From assembly GCF_024166365.1 (NCBI RefSeq), contig NC_064834.1, positions 54,602,001-54,666,000 of the forward strand: a stretch of DNA of 64,000 bases, written 5' to 3'. The notes under the pieces are model-generated. The model was not told the DNA's origin. It was given only the letters and a program-made list of their open reading frames with translations, and made no database searches. Origin of the DNA: Elephas maximus indicus (Eukaryota; Chordata; Mammalia; Proboscidea; Elephantidae). Position numbers and translations under genes: made by a program. Positions 13,921 through 29,134 of this stretch are shown one piece after another (position 1 is the stretch's first letter; every line of letters starts with the position of its first letter).

Positions 13921-14589
13921 GCTCTAGGGTTTGTATGCAAAGGTTAATATGTACACATACATCATACCAAACATGGCACAGCTCTAACATGTACCATAAT
14001 AACTTGCATATACAACATTTCCCAGAGTTTTAGTACCCACTGGGACTATGAACAAATTTGAATGACTGGGAGTATCGTCTTGCCTCAATTGGGAGGGTAC
14101 CTTCTGGCATTTGCCCACATCTGATGGACAAGGATTCACTTGGGAAGTGATTCTTCGGGGACCAGAGTCCTTACAGATTGACATCGGATAGAACTATCCA
14201 TGCACTAGTGGGTATGAGTGCCTGCCCTGTTTTTGGAGACCCAGGCCTCTTAGTATAAACAACTGGTGTCCCAGGCTCCCAGGAGAGGGAAGTAGGGATA
14301 AGTAAGGCCTTAGACCTTTCATTCTCCGGAGCCCCAGACTAACTTCTGATTCATTATCCTCATGCCTGAAGTCTACTGTGAAGGTGGAGTATATCGGTCC
14401 ATTGACTTTTCTTGTGTCTGGAGTCCTTGAAATCCACAAATGTATATGCTTTATTTTATATTATTTATTATGTACATATGTCTCTACTGTTAGTACATTG
14501 TGACTAGGACGAGATGTTTTAAAGTCCCTTACCCATGGAACCTAGGGTTATTTTGTCCCTTAAGTTGGGTGAGAGGGCAGTGGTTTGCC

Positions 14590-14607
14590 TTTTTTTTTTT
14601 TTTTTTT
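14590..14607. repeat. T18 homopolymer
   Basis: Uninterrupted run of 18 T. No retroelement body is recognisable beside it. Confidence 0.9.
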
Positions 14608-16735
14608 AACAGGTTGCTGCTCTTATGTTGGCCCTAGCATTCCCTTTTATGGGGCCCACCTCTATTCCTGATGGCAGTGTTTGGGATGAGGATGGAGGCA
14701 GGTCTCCTGCCTTGTGGCAGGGCCTCTGTGAAATACTTGAGGTACTTTCCTGATGACTGTTGTGGTACGACTGCGACCGAGCCTCCTTCCTCCCTCACCT
14801 CCCCACTCCCACGCCAGGTCAGTTGCCTGACCCAGCAGTGATGGTCTCCACTTCCTACTTTGGATCTCAGAATCCATCTCTCTGGATGGTGGAAACTGCC
14901 TGCCCCTGTGGGCTCTTAATATGCCTTTTCCTGGTTTTGAGGTCCCGTGCCAATATTGCCTCGGCCCTCCAGAAGGTTCTGCTGTGTCTGATTGTCATCC
15001 TCCGTAGCCTTTCCTCACTGTATCATAGTGTACATTTCATGCTTTTCAGCAGTGACGCTTTCTGAACACAGTATCAGAGCTGTGTACATAAACCTAAATA
15101 AGCACAAATGACATGTATAGGTTTCATGAGCTGATTGTCATAATGAATGCATTTTATAATTCAAATGATGTTGTAGATTTACAATCCTATTTATTTTGTA
15201 CCAATTTATTTGTAAATTTTGTGATTGTTTTAAAAGGTTTCTGTTTATTTCTATTATTCTATTTAGATAAATGACTTTCTGTTGACTCTCCTATCAGCTG
15301 TATGCTCCCTCTTTCCCCTTTCATCAGTGCAACACCAACCATCCCACCTTGTTCTTTCCTGACCCCAGCCCATCTGCGTGGCTTCACCGTGGGAAAGCTG
15401 GGATTGTTCTCAGCAGGCAGCACAGCAGGGCCTTTCCATTGGACATTCACCCTCAAGTCTTGTTAAAAGCAAAGTGGGTTCTAGTTCTGTGCCTGCAAGT
15501 TACAGCCTGGGATAGTCAATTCAGGGTGGTGGTGGTGGTCTCCTTTGCAAGGGCTGTAGTCTGTCCCCCATCAGTTCATCTCTAGACCTGGACGCTGAGG
15601 GTAACCACTCAAATTGCCCCAGCCACTGGCTGCTTAATCACATGTAACACAGTTCAGCCGGGCAAGATAAGCAAGCCCAAAAGCCTTGTTCAGGCCCTCC
15701 CTGGGCTCTTGAAAATGAGAATAGCTTTGTAGGTCCTCCTGTGCTACACTAACCCTAGGACAAAAGTCAGAGCAGGCGTGACGGTTCACCCTGAAGTTAA
15801 AAACACGCACCATGGATGTGGCAAGGCGTGTTCAGATGCTCGAGTCAGTGGGCATCCCATGCTCTCCAACAACCCAGTGTGGCCCCCATCCTCTTCCATC
15901 GCCGCTTCTTTTCTAGTCTACTTTCCTTCCTCAGTCATGTGACCGGACCTACAAGATCTTCCAGTTGAGCTTCTAGTCCTAACCTCATCTTTTTGGGATC
16001 CTTTGTTTCTCCCTCTTAGTCTCTATTTTACATTCCAGAGATTTGAGCCTCTTAATGACTAGTCCCTTGTGTTTCCCACCATATTTATTTAACCATGATG
16101 TTTGCAGTCTCTTTTCCTTTCACTTGTCCCATGGAAGGAGGCATTTCAGTGAAGGAGCTTGGCTTTGAGACACTGCCTGACCCAGCCTCTCCCTATCCTA
16201 CCTCTACCCAATCATTGCCCCACAATTTCCAGAATGGACGAGGTATATCTAAATTCCAGTGAAGTGTTATCTTCTTGGGAGCTTGTTTGCTTTCCTCAGA
16301 AGCAGGACAGAAAGCAGCAGCAAGGCTGGGGAAGGAGAGCACTCGTGCACACCCACTCCCGCCTTCCTGCTTTGGTTGGTTTTTCCTGCTTTACTCACTT
16401 TGTCTAGATGAGTCCTCAGCTTGAATCAGGAAATGCTCCAAGGAAAATGGAGGCAGTTTTTCCTACTGTGAGGATGAGATTTGCCCAGGCTTTCCCTCTC
16501 CATCTTTGTGCATACATGTGTGTCACTTCCGAGCTTTATCGTGATGTGCTCTGGGGTTTCTAGTTCATGTAACAAATTGTGCTCCTCAGTGCTTCTCCTC
16601 AGCTCAGCACTTCTGAGGACACAGGTATTGATGAGAGGGTCTTGTGGAGAAAGTGGTACAAATTGAGTGAACTTTTTATAGCCTGGAGTTGATTTCTGGA
16701 AACTTATTTTATACTTTTTGAAGGTAATTAAATTT

Positions 16736-16795
16736 AATAAACAGATGATTCCTTATTAAAGCCAAAAAGTTGAATTATATTAGATGGCTAATAAA
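16736..16795 (+). terminator. CNNM2: Paired poly(A) signals, likely distal CNNM2 3' end
   Basis: Two AATAAA hexamers (16736-16741 and 16790-16795) in AT-rich sequence, the second followed by CTCTTTTGCTTTCTTTGTAT, a plausible U/GU-rich downstream element. This is the best-looking 3' end signal on the plus strand between the CNNM2 stop and NT5C2. Confidence 0.5.
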
Positions 16796-16815
16796 CTCTT
16801 TTGCTTTCTTTGTAT

Positions 16816-19800
16816 GATTGTTTCATCATTTTCCCTCCAAGGGCCTCACGTGTGTGCTCTTCCTTGCAAGAGGTCTCAGGACAAAGGAATGGTTATAGAC
16901 CGTTTTCTCCACAACATTGAGGTGGCAAGCCATCTCCCCTGATGGTGACTGTAAGGCCTGAGGATGCAAGTTTCTAAGAGGGGATCAGCTCTCAGAATCC
17001 TTTGTCAAAGTGCTGTTCCTGCTAGGGTATTCATGGCTGTGGAAAACTCAGACAAGAGGCCAACAGTTCTTCTCCATCATTGACTTAAGGGCAGTGGGTC
17101 CAAAAACAAAGTTATACTTGCTTCAAAACACCCATACCCACAAGTCAAAGACTACCTCTGGTGAGAACCCTCTCTCAAAAGGCTGGACATTTAATAAACA
17201 TTTTTCAGTGTTGGGAAGGTTTGCTTGGCAAATTTTCTTTCCAAGTATCTCAGGAACTTGTGAGACTTGGAAGACTGTTGCTGTCTTCCATGGGAAGAAT
17301 GTGCACTCAGCCACATGGGCTCTAGGTTGTGTGGGAAGGTTTGTCTCGGCCCAGACTCTCCAAGCCTTGTCTACATCTCCGGCAAGACATGGTGTTGGGA
17401 AGCGCTGGGGCGGGGCCAGAGCATTTGGGAACATACTTGATGTGCTTAATGAAGCAATGTATCTAACCCACCCTTATTCTAGAGTAATTAAAAAAAAAAA
17501 AAATGGAGCAAAGGTATTTTGTGGGAAGAAACATAAAGGAACCAGGCCACAAACTGGTCATTTTGTTTTAAAGTGGAAAATAAGAGATTCTTTAGAGTTG
17601 TAGTGACAAGAGTCAGCAAGCTTGAAATGAAATATTCTGTGCCCAACTGGGAGTAGTCTTAGCATCAAAGCTCTTCATAGGGATGTAACTACTGTATTCT
17701 ACTTTTTAAATGACATATCTTTGTTGGAACAAGTCAAATTGTTGTGGCCTTAGGATGAAGGCACTTGTGTCTGAGGACAGGGTGGAGATCACCCTGGTAA
17801 AATGGTGAAAATCACCAGATTAAAGAATAGAAGAAAGCTGTGAATGTTCATTCTGGAAACAAATCTGCCCTTTTTAGATGACGTGCTTTCCATTTCTGGA
17901 TAGTCAGCAGTGAGAGAACAGTGGCAAGTGCTGCTCTACTGTTAGTGGAGACGCAGGATGGGACACTGGGGGCTCCTGGCCATCGCCTGGTTCTGCTTGC
18001 TGGGCTGCCTGCTGTGAGGGGCCTAGCATCCCTGCTCCTGAGTGGTAGGGTGCCATTTTTCTTCAATCCTCAAGGCTGCTTGGGTAGAGCTGTGGTAGAT
18101 TCCATTCTCAGGGCATCCCAAAGTTGTGTCATTTAAAATTGTTCCATTTGAGGAGAAACTTCTTTGAGTTGTATGTCCTAGTCACCAAGAAAGAAGGTCG
18201 CCAGACACATCAGTATTGAGCCCTATTACTAAACCAAGTGGCTGTGTCGAGAACAACTCCATCCCTCCGTGAGGAACTGGGGCATTAACTATATGGCAGT
18301 AGTTCGACCATAGTTACCGTTTTTCCCACCATCAAACAGAGGTTAAATAGTTTCCATAACATGGAATGTGGACAAGGTTCCTACCCTAACGCAGACTTAA
18401 GTACGCAGTTGTTTGTCTCAGGCTATTTGTGGTGAAAAAGCAGAGTATTTTATGCCCTGGCAGCCATGGAAAAACTGCAGAGCATTAAAGTTGTTGACAA
18501 AATATTTCTTAAATAAACAAATCTAATTTAGAAATATTTAAACATGGGTAAAATACTTTTAAGTCTGGCATGTAGCTGTATGTGTCTTTTGTGAATGGTT
18601 TTTTAAAAATAATACTAACATGATTTAAGGATCTGTAGAGCTCTGAGTTATTCTATTAAAAACCACTTCTAAAAGGATCTTAGAAAGGGTAGCTTGAAGG
18701 GCTCCCTGTTATTTTAGGTCTCAGCAGAGATACGCGTATAGCAGGAAAATCCTAAGCAGTCTAAGGCGGACAGTAAACTTTCCTGGCTTTAAGTTACCTT
18801 CCTGAAATAATACACCACCAGAGCCTTCTCTGAGCGTCCTTGGAGACGTTCACGGACTGGGCACGGCCTCCTGCAGAGGGCTGGGGTCTGCTTTGACTTT
18901 ATCCAGGTGCTGGGCCCTCTAGGGTCTCGGTTAGTTACATGCTATCAGGCTGGGAGTTCAGTCTAGCACCTGTGAAGGGGGTCCCTGGTACTCTATGAAG
19001 TCTGAAAATAAGTGGCATTTTCAAAATACCCAGGAAAAGATTCTTAAAAGAGATGACAGATGCTGATGAGGAGTGAGCTACTTGTATCAGGTGGACACTT
19101 GAGACTGTGTTGGCATCTCCTGTCTGGAGGGGAGATAGGAGGGTAGACAGGGTTAGAAACTGGCAAAACGGTCACGAAAGGAGAGACTGAAGGAGGGAGC
19201 GCGCTGACTCATTAGGGGGAGAGTAAGTGGGAGTAAGGTGTATATGAGCTTATATGTGAGAGACTGACTTGATTTGAAAACTTTCACTTAAAGCACAATA
19301 AAAATTATTTTTTTTTTTAAAAAGCATCTTTCCAGATGCTGTAAAGATGACAGATCTGTCTTTTCATGGTTTAAAATTCCTCAGGTTTTTTTAAAGGAAA
19401 TGTACACATTTTAAGTTCTACTTTTTAACCTATTGGCAACAGAGAGACAGACTCACCATTCAGGTTCTAACAGCCCAATGATAGCCGCACTGGCTGGCAG
19501 TTTGCCTGTGGACCTCTTACACCCCAGCACACCCTTCTAACAAGACAAGCATACAGAGAAGTACGGTTCTGCTCGGGCTCTTAGAATTCTTATGGAATCC
19601 TGGCTCTTTACAGATCTTTTGTGGTGGTTCTGGAGAAAGCTGTGTCCAGGGGTGGAATTCTAACTTACCCCAGTTGTGTGCTTTTCTCTTCTCAGTCTCT
19701 GGGCCCACAACCAGAGAGTCATCTGGCTAAGAAGAAACTCCTACGTGGATACGATACGAAGAGTGTGATAAAGCAAAGTAATCCTGTTGATTCTTGCTCT

Positions 19801-20454
19801 AAACGGGAAAATATGTAAATGTACTATTATAATAAGTTAACTATCCTTGTAATAAGCTACTTAGAAAGTATCTGGCTGTGAGATAATTTAAGAGTATGTC
19901 AGAATGGGCAACATTTCCATCTTGGATGAGAGTGACTGTAACTGGGGTCACTACAAACACATTCCCTAAAATTTTAAAACAGGGATGCCATCTAATTGCT
20001 ATTTGCAATAGCATTTTTAACTTGACACTTTAAAGTTGCATATATTCCCAATACCAGTTAGAATGTCTGTTTCTTGGCATGACTTAATCTACAGCCATAC
20101 ATATTAACAGTGGTGAGGTAGTACATCCTTGGCTAAGTTTTACTGAGCTGTGTTTCCTACATATAAAATGAACATTAAAGAAAAAAATCCTTACCTCATA
20201 GTCTTGTGCCAAAAAGCTTTTTGTGAAAAAATTTTGAGATCTATGAAGTGCTGTAAATATTAATTATCATGTTCAACTATATCAATTCTTTAAGATTTAT
20301 TTTTTAACTGAAAGGGATCTGGGCACATTTAGCATTTTTTAAGACGTATATTTCTTTTAAGAAAAGAGAATGTCAAATTGATGTCACTAAGCCAAACTGA
20401 AACCCAGGTGGAGACCAGTGCCAATCAGTTGTGTTGTAGGAAGAGGTCAAAGCC
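16816..20454. other. Region between the convergent 3' ends
   Basis: Between the last good CNNM2 poly(A) signal and the NT5C2 3' end. It holds one LINE 3' end (19047-19324), an A-run (about 17488-17500), and otherwise unrecognised sequence. A 197-codon open frame at 17010-17603 (+) matches nothing I know and crosses the A-run. If the long CNNM2 transcript form exists in this species, part of this region is its 3' UTR. Confidence 0.5.
19047..19324 (+). mobile_element. LINE 3' end (probably L1 3' UTR), copy 1
   Basis: Shares the blocks GATGAGGAGTGAGCTACTTG, CTCCTGTCTGGAGG, CATTAGGGGGAGAG, GACTGACTTGATTTG and terminal GCACAATAAAA with copies at 30566-30961 and 34660-35381. It ends in an A/T-rich tail and its own AATAAA (19297-19302). 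It is a 5'-truncated insertion. The family is inferred as an afrotherian L1 3' UTR. Confidence 0.65.
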
Positions 20455-21686
20455 AGTATTAGAAATATTACCTTTATTGAATTCTAGAGCAGCTAATCTA
20501 CCATTACCCTCCCCTGTTGAACAATGACCATAAGAATGAAAGAAAATACCTGCAGATTAAAGAGTCTACACCATGTTTTAAAATGTTGTGACAACTTTCA
20601 CTGTCCTGGCGAGGCGGTTATAATACTCTAAAGTATACGGTAATGATTCATTCTTGTTTAAAACAAGAAGTGATTTCATTTGAGATCCTGAAGTGAGTTT
20701 ATTCACACTGATTGTGCCCTCTGCTTTATACGGTTCTGGCCTACACAGCCCTCTTCCCACCCTCTAACGTTTAACGCTCAACTCTGAAACACACTGATGA
20801 ACCCTGGAGGAGAGAAGGCTGGAATGGGGTAGTATGAACACAATTCTGCAGCCCACACTAACAGGTTTTACGCAGTTCTGCTGTACTAAAGGAAGAGGTT
20901 CCTCGTCTCCTTTTCTGGGGCCTGCTCCTTTGTCATCTTTCAGCGAAACTCTTTCTATAGATTTATCACAGATGAGAAAGACAGTATTTTCTGGGATAAC
21001 AAACAAGCATTTATGCTATCAACCAAAAAAATGTAGATATGGAGGAGGACTTTTGCCTCATGGAATCCCTGCAGTCTAGACCAGACCAGTCCTAAAGCAA
21101 GCAGAGAACCTTCTGCAAAGCCACTGACAGGCAGCAGCTGGGCCAGTCACTGAGGACACAGGCTCATAAAGGGAAATGACCTTAACAGATGACTACGTAT
21201 GATAATGGAAACACTATGCTTCTCCACTGATACACAATACTGTATAATCACTGAAAAAGATGGATTTGGGAGTGCCGGCACACTTGGTAACATTACAGCA
21301 TCACCAGATCCCCTCTTCCCATTGTCCTCCTTGCTCCACCCCAGACTCTTCATCCACACTTGGTATATCCAGATCACGACAGTGGACTAACAATGTAAAA
21401 AGACAAGGAGACTGTCACAAGCCATGATGGGGGCCACCTACATGCAGGTCAGCCTGACTTGACTTTCTTCATTACCATTATGAATCATCTGCAAAGACTG
21501 TAGATACACAAAACTAAAACAAGTATCTCTCTATGATTAGCATAGTTTAAAGCCTTCGGAAACTTTCCAGATGTACCTGTGATGGAGTCCCCCCTCCCCC
21601 ACTAGCACCCAAACAGGGACATCCTCTGTTCCTGTGAGTCCTGCCAGAACTTGTTTAATGGGTGCTTAGAGTTTTGGTTTTCTTCC
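20455..21686 (-). other. NT5C2: NT5C2 3' untranslated region
   Basis: From the base after the TAA stop to the predicted cleavage site. No repeats recognised, unlike the introns. Open frames on the plus strand here (20834-21079, 21199-21390) have no recognisable family. Confidence 0.55.
20473..20478 (-). terminator. NT5C2: Candidate poly(A) signal of NT5C2
   Basis: Minus-strand AATAAA (GAATTCAATAAAGG) about 1.2 kb beyond the stop codon. Cleavage would fall near 20445-20463. Other minus-strand AATAAA hexamers at 20698-20703 and 20296-20301 are alternatives. Confidence 0.5.
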
Positions 21687-22684
<998 letters not shown>

Positions 22685-22833
22685 CTAAAACAAAAAAAGA
22701 GAGACTGATTCTCAGCCCCTTCAACATATATTGAGCACCAGCCATGTGCCAGTCCCTGTATAGAATCAGAAATGCGAGTATCATTTAAACTAAATTTATT
22801 TTCCAAGTTTTCCCCGAAAACCCATTTGGATAC

Positions 22834-22894
22834 CTTAATACGTCTTTGGATGGAACTAATATCTGGGCGCTCATTGCTGCTGCTGTCAAGGTGC
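22834..22894 (-). CDS. NT5C2: NT5C2 exon, residues 404-424
   Basis: 61 nt: one base completing K404, then HLDSSSNERPDISSIQRRIK. Acceptor ATCCCCAG, donor GTATCC (non-consensus after +4 but a true GT). It contains D407, one of the residues altered in relapsed human leukaemia, here in the normal form. Confidence 0.95.
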
Positions 22895-23011
22895 CTGGGG
22901 ATGAAAACATAAAAACCAACTCTAGTGAAACTCCCTTGTGAGGATACTTCTTACACCTAGCTGAGTGGCAGGGGTTTTTCGGGAAGAAATTTTTACAATT
23001 AAGAAACTTAC

Positions 23012-23063
23012 TTATAGAGTTCAGCCAAGAAAATATCCAAGCTCTGAAGCTCTTCGAAAAGTG
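23012..23063 (-). CDS. NT5C2: NT5C2 micro-exon, residues 387-404
   Basis: 52-nt exon: CA completing Ser387, then LFEELQSLDIFLAELY and AA of the split Lys404. The acceptor has a long pyrimidine tract (TTTTCCTTTTCCTTCC...CTAG) and the donor is GTAAGT. Too short to be found as an open frame; identified by phase and match to the family. Confidence 0.94.
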
Positions 23064-23825
23064 CTAGTTAAGGTTTGGAAGGAAAAGGAAAACATTTTAA
23101 ATAAATCAAATAAAAAAATCCAGTTTTTAAATGCTACTGAAGCTAAACTGAAAGGTTGTAGATGGAACGAAAAAGTATAGCCTGGCACTAAGGTGCCATG
23201 ACGAGTATCTAAAATGACCTCCTCCTTCCCAGGACTGTAGGAACTCCCACTGACCCCCGCTTGGAGTCTGGTATGACAAGCAGCAGCCAAGCATCAGAAT
23301 TGCCTCTAACTGCCTCTCCTCCTCCTGGAACACCACTGACAAGTCTCTCTCCCAGCTGCATGCTGATTCTAGCTCACAGGTGCCAATCCACGCCATCTCA
23401 GGTGCAGTCAGGAGGCGAGTGCTAGCAGTTCCATGTTCAGATGAAGACACGAGAATTAGGAGACTTGCCCAAAGTCACAGGTCCAGAAAAGAGCAGAACC
23501 AAATCAATTAGATTTCTAAAAGTTCAGAGGTGGTAAGTTGAAAATGCGGGTGAAAGGCTAGCCAGGAAATCCCACTGACGAGCACACACCACAGCAACAG
23601 TATCATACAGAACCTACTGCGCACTCGCTATGTGTCCCAGCCTTCTCAACCTGGGCTCCTCAGAAAAGTAAGCCTGAAGGCATCCGTTAGTATGTAATAA
23701 ATGAACTTTTCTTCTACCTAGCACTTTCGGGAAAGTTAAGAGAAGTCATTCAAATCATTTTCTGTGTTTGTGGTGTAGATGAGGTGCCTTAGTTGAGAAG
23801 GGTTGTCACTGCTATCTTTTTTATA

Positions 23826-23980
23826 TACACATTACCTCAGTTAATTCTCAGCAACTTTATGAGGTAGGGTATTATTATTACCCTCATTTTACATTTGAGG
23901 AAATTGAGGCACAGGAGAATTTGCCCAAAGCACACAGAGAATAAGCGGTGGAGCCAGGATTCCCACCTCAGGCGAGCTGA
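23826..23980 (-). repeat. MIR element
   Basis: Reverse-strand MIR: ACATTACCTCAGTTAATTCT, TTTATGAGGTAGGGTATTAT, CATTTTACATTTGAGGAAAT, then GGAGCCAGGATTCCCACC. Moderately diverged. Confidence 0.7.
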
Positions 23981-24091
23981 GTTTCTCAGTCAATGCCTTT
24001 CACCAAGCTGTGGGTGGTGCTCTCTACGGCTTGTGTGCTGAACATCTCACATAACTAGAGCCACACCTCGATCCAGCATACACACACACAC

Positions 24092-24241
24092 AAAAACCTG
24101 CTGCCGTCGAGTCAGTTCCAGCTCACAGCAATCCTATAGGACAGAGTAGAACTGCTTCATAGGTTTCCGAGGACAGCTGGTGGATTCAAACTGCCGACCT
24201 TTTGGTTAGCCACTGTAGCTCTTAACCACTGAGCCACCGGT
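24092..24241 (-). mobile_element. AfroSINE
   Basis: Reverse complement of the short-form SINE: tail (CTGCCGTCGAGTCAGTTCCA) first, then GACAGAGTAGAACTGC and the tRNA-like head ending CTTAACCACTGAGCCACC. Next to a (CA)n tract at 24079-24091. Confidence 0.92.
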
Positions 24242-24707
24242 GTACACAATGTCACTCACTTCAGAGAATGCAATTTTGCCTCATTCTCTACTTCTCAGAA
24301 GAGCAAATGAAAACTACCAGGAGGTGATTAACATTCAGAGTCGTCACTGCCCCAGAATCACAGATCTGAGCTGGGAGCAGAGACTGGGGCTATCAGGTGT
24401 GGTGGTGACATGAGGGCCTACAGAGGAAAAGTGGAGTTCCAGGTTCAGCACTTAGGACAGCAACACTCTCTACTTAACTTTGAAAGGATTCAAGAAGAAG
24501 GTTAAACAAAAGCTCTCCTATCTCTCAAATTGTGGAGTGCTGGGAAATATGTGGCTATTCTAATGGGAAGCAGGTGTCCAAGCATCAGGGCCCACGTTTT
24601 GACCACCTCTGACCCCTGCATACAAAGTAACAGGAGGGCTGACCCAAAGCCAGCCATGGAGAGAGAAACCAGCTGTGCCAAGCCAAGGGCTTACGGAAGG
24701 AGAGTTA

Positions 24708-25586
<879 letters not shown>

Positions 25587-25653
25587 CTCCTGAGTAGACA
25601 ATGCCGTGCTGTAAGGGGCCGGTGTAGGTGCCAATTTTCAGCTTGCCAGTTTT
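25587..25653 (-). CDS. NT5C2: NT5C2 exon, residues 308-330
   Basis: 67 nt: [22 protein letters not shown] in phase 0, plus one G of Gly330. Acceptor GTCACACAG, donor GTGAGT. Confidence 0.95.
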
Positions 25654-25785
25654 CTGTGTGACGACAATACAGAATCTGTTCATACTTATCACTCTATCAC
25701 AATATCCACCCATAATGCTATGCGGCCGGCCAGCCAAATGAGTGGCACTTATTTTTCTGACTTAGTGGCTTGTTTGGCTACCTCA

Positions 25786-27101
<1,316 letters not shown>

Positions 27102-27143
27102 CTTGGGGCCATGTGGGAAATCAAACAGGTAAGTCATAATTTT
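27102..27143 (-). CDS. NT5C2: NT5C2 micro-exon, residues 258-271
   Basis: 42 nt, 14 codons, phase 0: KIMTYLFDFPHGPK. Acceptor CTTCCTGCAG, donor GTACTC, which is a weak donor beyond the GT. Skipping would keep the frame and remove 14 residues between HAD motifs II and III. Confidence 0.95.
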
Positions 27144-28279
27144 CTGCAGGAAGAAAAAAAAAGCAACATAAGGTCCATATACTACTTCTACAAAAGACAT
27201 ATAACATCTTAAAAAAAAAAAACCCTATGTAAGCTTTTCAAGAAAGGTGTCTTTCAATATAGGAGTCACCACATTCTCGTTTCTTCTGAATTTTGTGGAA
27301 CCACAGCAGTGGAAGCCAGAAACTAAAGCCTCCTCATATGGAGCAAAAAAAAAAAAGCTTCTGGCACTCTCAGTAAGACATACAGTTGCATCTAGGAGAT
27401 GTTTTTCTATAGATCCATCCATATATCCCCATCCAATCCTCCTAGTGCCCTGGGACACACATTTGAGGTAAAGGGCATCTGAGGTGAGGGCACAGAGAAA
27501 ACTAACGACTCACCATGGAAATGACATACTACCTTGGCCTTGTTACTGCTGTCCCTAGACCCACCAAGCCAACCAACCACAGGTTTTATAAGACCACTTA
27601 CTCCAGATCACCAGATTTCTAAATCAAGATGTTACATAAAGAGGATTGGGGAGGGCTGAGTTTCTTATTAGTATTATAAACCTGGCAGTTCTACCCTGTC
27701 CTACAGGGTCGCTATGAGTCGGAATCGACTCGACGGCACTGGGCTGGGTAACTGTCTTAGCAAAAGTAAAATGACGCTAAAGAGTTAAATCAGTATTTCC
27801 ATATGCTTCAATTATGGCAAAAAAAATGAGGTAGTACATTTTGATGGCTAAGAGTCAAAACATCTTTGCAACACCTACTGTTTTAGGGGTCCCCACAACA
27901 GAGAGGGACGATACACAGATGCAATACACGGTGTGGGCAAACTCAACACAGCGATTTATCAGGTTTATATAAAAGATGCTTCCAAGAGACACGGGAGCCG
28001 TTTCAGTTGGCACAGATGTTTTCATTGCAATCAGGGAAAACACTGTAGTCAAAAAGAAGATTCTACAAATATTTAGAAGAACTTGAGAACCACTCTGGGA
28101 TAGCCCTGAGCCTACATGCCTTTGCTTTTTTCCACTCTGCTTTCAAAATGCAAAGACAAAAAATTACCGTCACTTAATAAACTATCATCTTCCTCATTAC
28201 CTTCAGAGTTCTTCAGGCCAAAATATGAAACATGTAATTTCTCTGTATAAACAGACAAATACGAATATTCAACACTCAC
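27144..28279 (-). other. NT5C2: NT5C2 intron, 1.1 kb
   Basis: Contains a 5'-truncated AfroSINE piece at 27682-27748 and short A runs. Nothing else recognised. Confidence 0.75.
27682..27748 (+). mobile_element. AfroSINE, 3' fragment
   Basis: Only the tail remains: GGCAGTTCTACCCTGTCC, AGGGTCGCTATGAGTCGGAA, CGACTCGACGGCACTGGG. The tail is nearly consensus, so this is a recent, severely 5'-truncated insertion. Confidence 0.9.
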
Positions 28280-28363
28280 ATCTGTGTACTTATAGTCGCT
28301 GTTGGTGGCAAGAAATACTTTCCCTACTTCCTTCATCCGGCTCAGAAGCAAAGGCAGTTTTCC
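28280..28363 (-). CDS. NT5C2: NT5C2 exon, residues 230-257, motif II
   Basis: 84 nt, 28 codons, phase 0: [20 protein letters not shown], with T249 of HAD motif II in ATNS, then YKYTD. R238, altered in some relapsed human leukaemias, is the normal Arg. Acceptor ACATTTCAG, donor GTGAGT. Confidence 0.96.
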
Positions 28364-29134
28364 CTGAAATGTAATATGATGATCAGAGAAACACTGAAAC
28401 AAAGTATGTTTACATTTACACTTTAGAGCAGTCATGTACTGGAAAAAACCATTTTTGCCCACTGAAACAGGAATAGGGGATCCCCTTTAGGGGTCTGTTT
28501 TAGAATTTTCCATTTAAAAGTTTACATTATCACCATGCATGAATAAAGTATTAATATATGTAGTGTAGACAATTTATACAACAGAGAGATTCTACATATA
28601 ATGATTATATGGTTGTTAACAACGTCACCTCATTATAACTGCCTCAGGAAGTTTAAACTGCCTTGTCATCTCTTGAAGTATGTGAGTTAGGTGTGTTAGA
28701 GATCAGAAGAACCTGATTTTAAGCATCACCAACAAAACACTCCATGTGGAGACTATTAGATAGCTTAGCTGTGTCTATTTTGGTCTTACAGAACACCTTG
28801 CAGAGTGAAATGGCATGTGCTGGACCGCAACCTAGAAATGCTCAGAGACTTACCTGCAGATAAATGAGGAAATCCTAACTCCTGATGTGCCTGGAAACAA
28901 AGACACTCTTTCCTTTTCCTACAGTAAATAGGGTGAATTTGAGGAAACTCGCTCAAATTCTCCAGGAGCCCTCCCCGCTCAGTGCTTTTTCTTGAAACGA
29001 CGGGGCATGGGGGGAAGATAGGCGATACAAAGACAAAAACAAACAGAAAATCTGCACCAAAGTGCTTTGAGAAAATACAGTGTATTGCTACGTTTACTGG
29101 AAAAGGAAGAGGTATCTCATTTCTAGGGTGTGTG

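Larger units (their letters stand above)
8962..16815 (+). other. CNNM2: CNNM2 3' untranslated region (extent uncertain)
   Basis: Sequence after the stop has few repeats for 7.8 kb: one AfroSINE (11677-11840) and one T tract (14590-14607). That paucity contrasts with the introns and fits a long conserved 3' UTR. AU-rich stretches such as 15100-15270 (repeated ATTTATT/TTTATTT) fit too. AATAAA signals occur at 11618, 13915, 16736 and 16790. The last pair is followed by a T/GT-rich stretch, giving the edge used here. From memory, human CNNM2 has both short and very long 3'-UTR forms. Many open frames in 9.0-17.6 kb are GC-driven and match no family. Confidence 0.55.
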
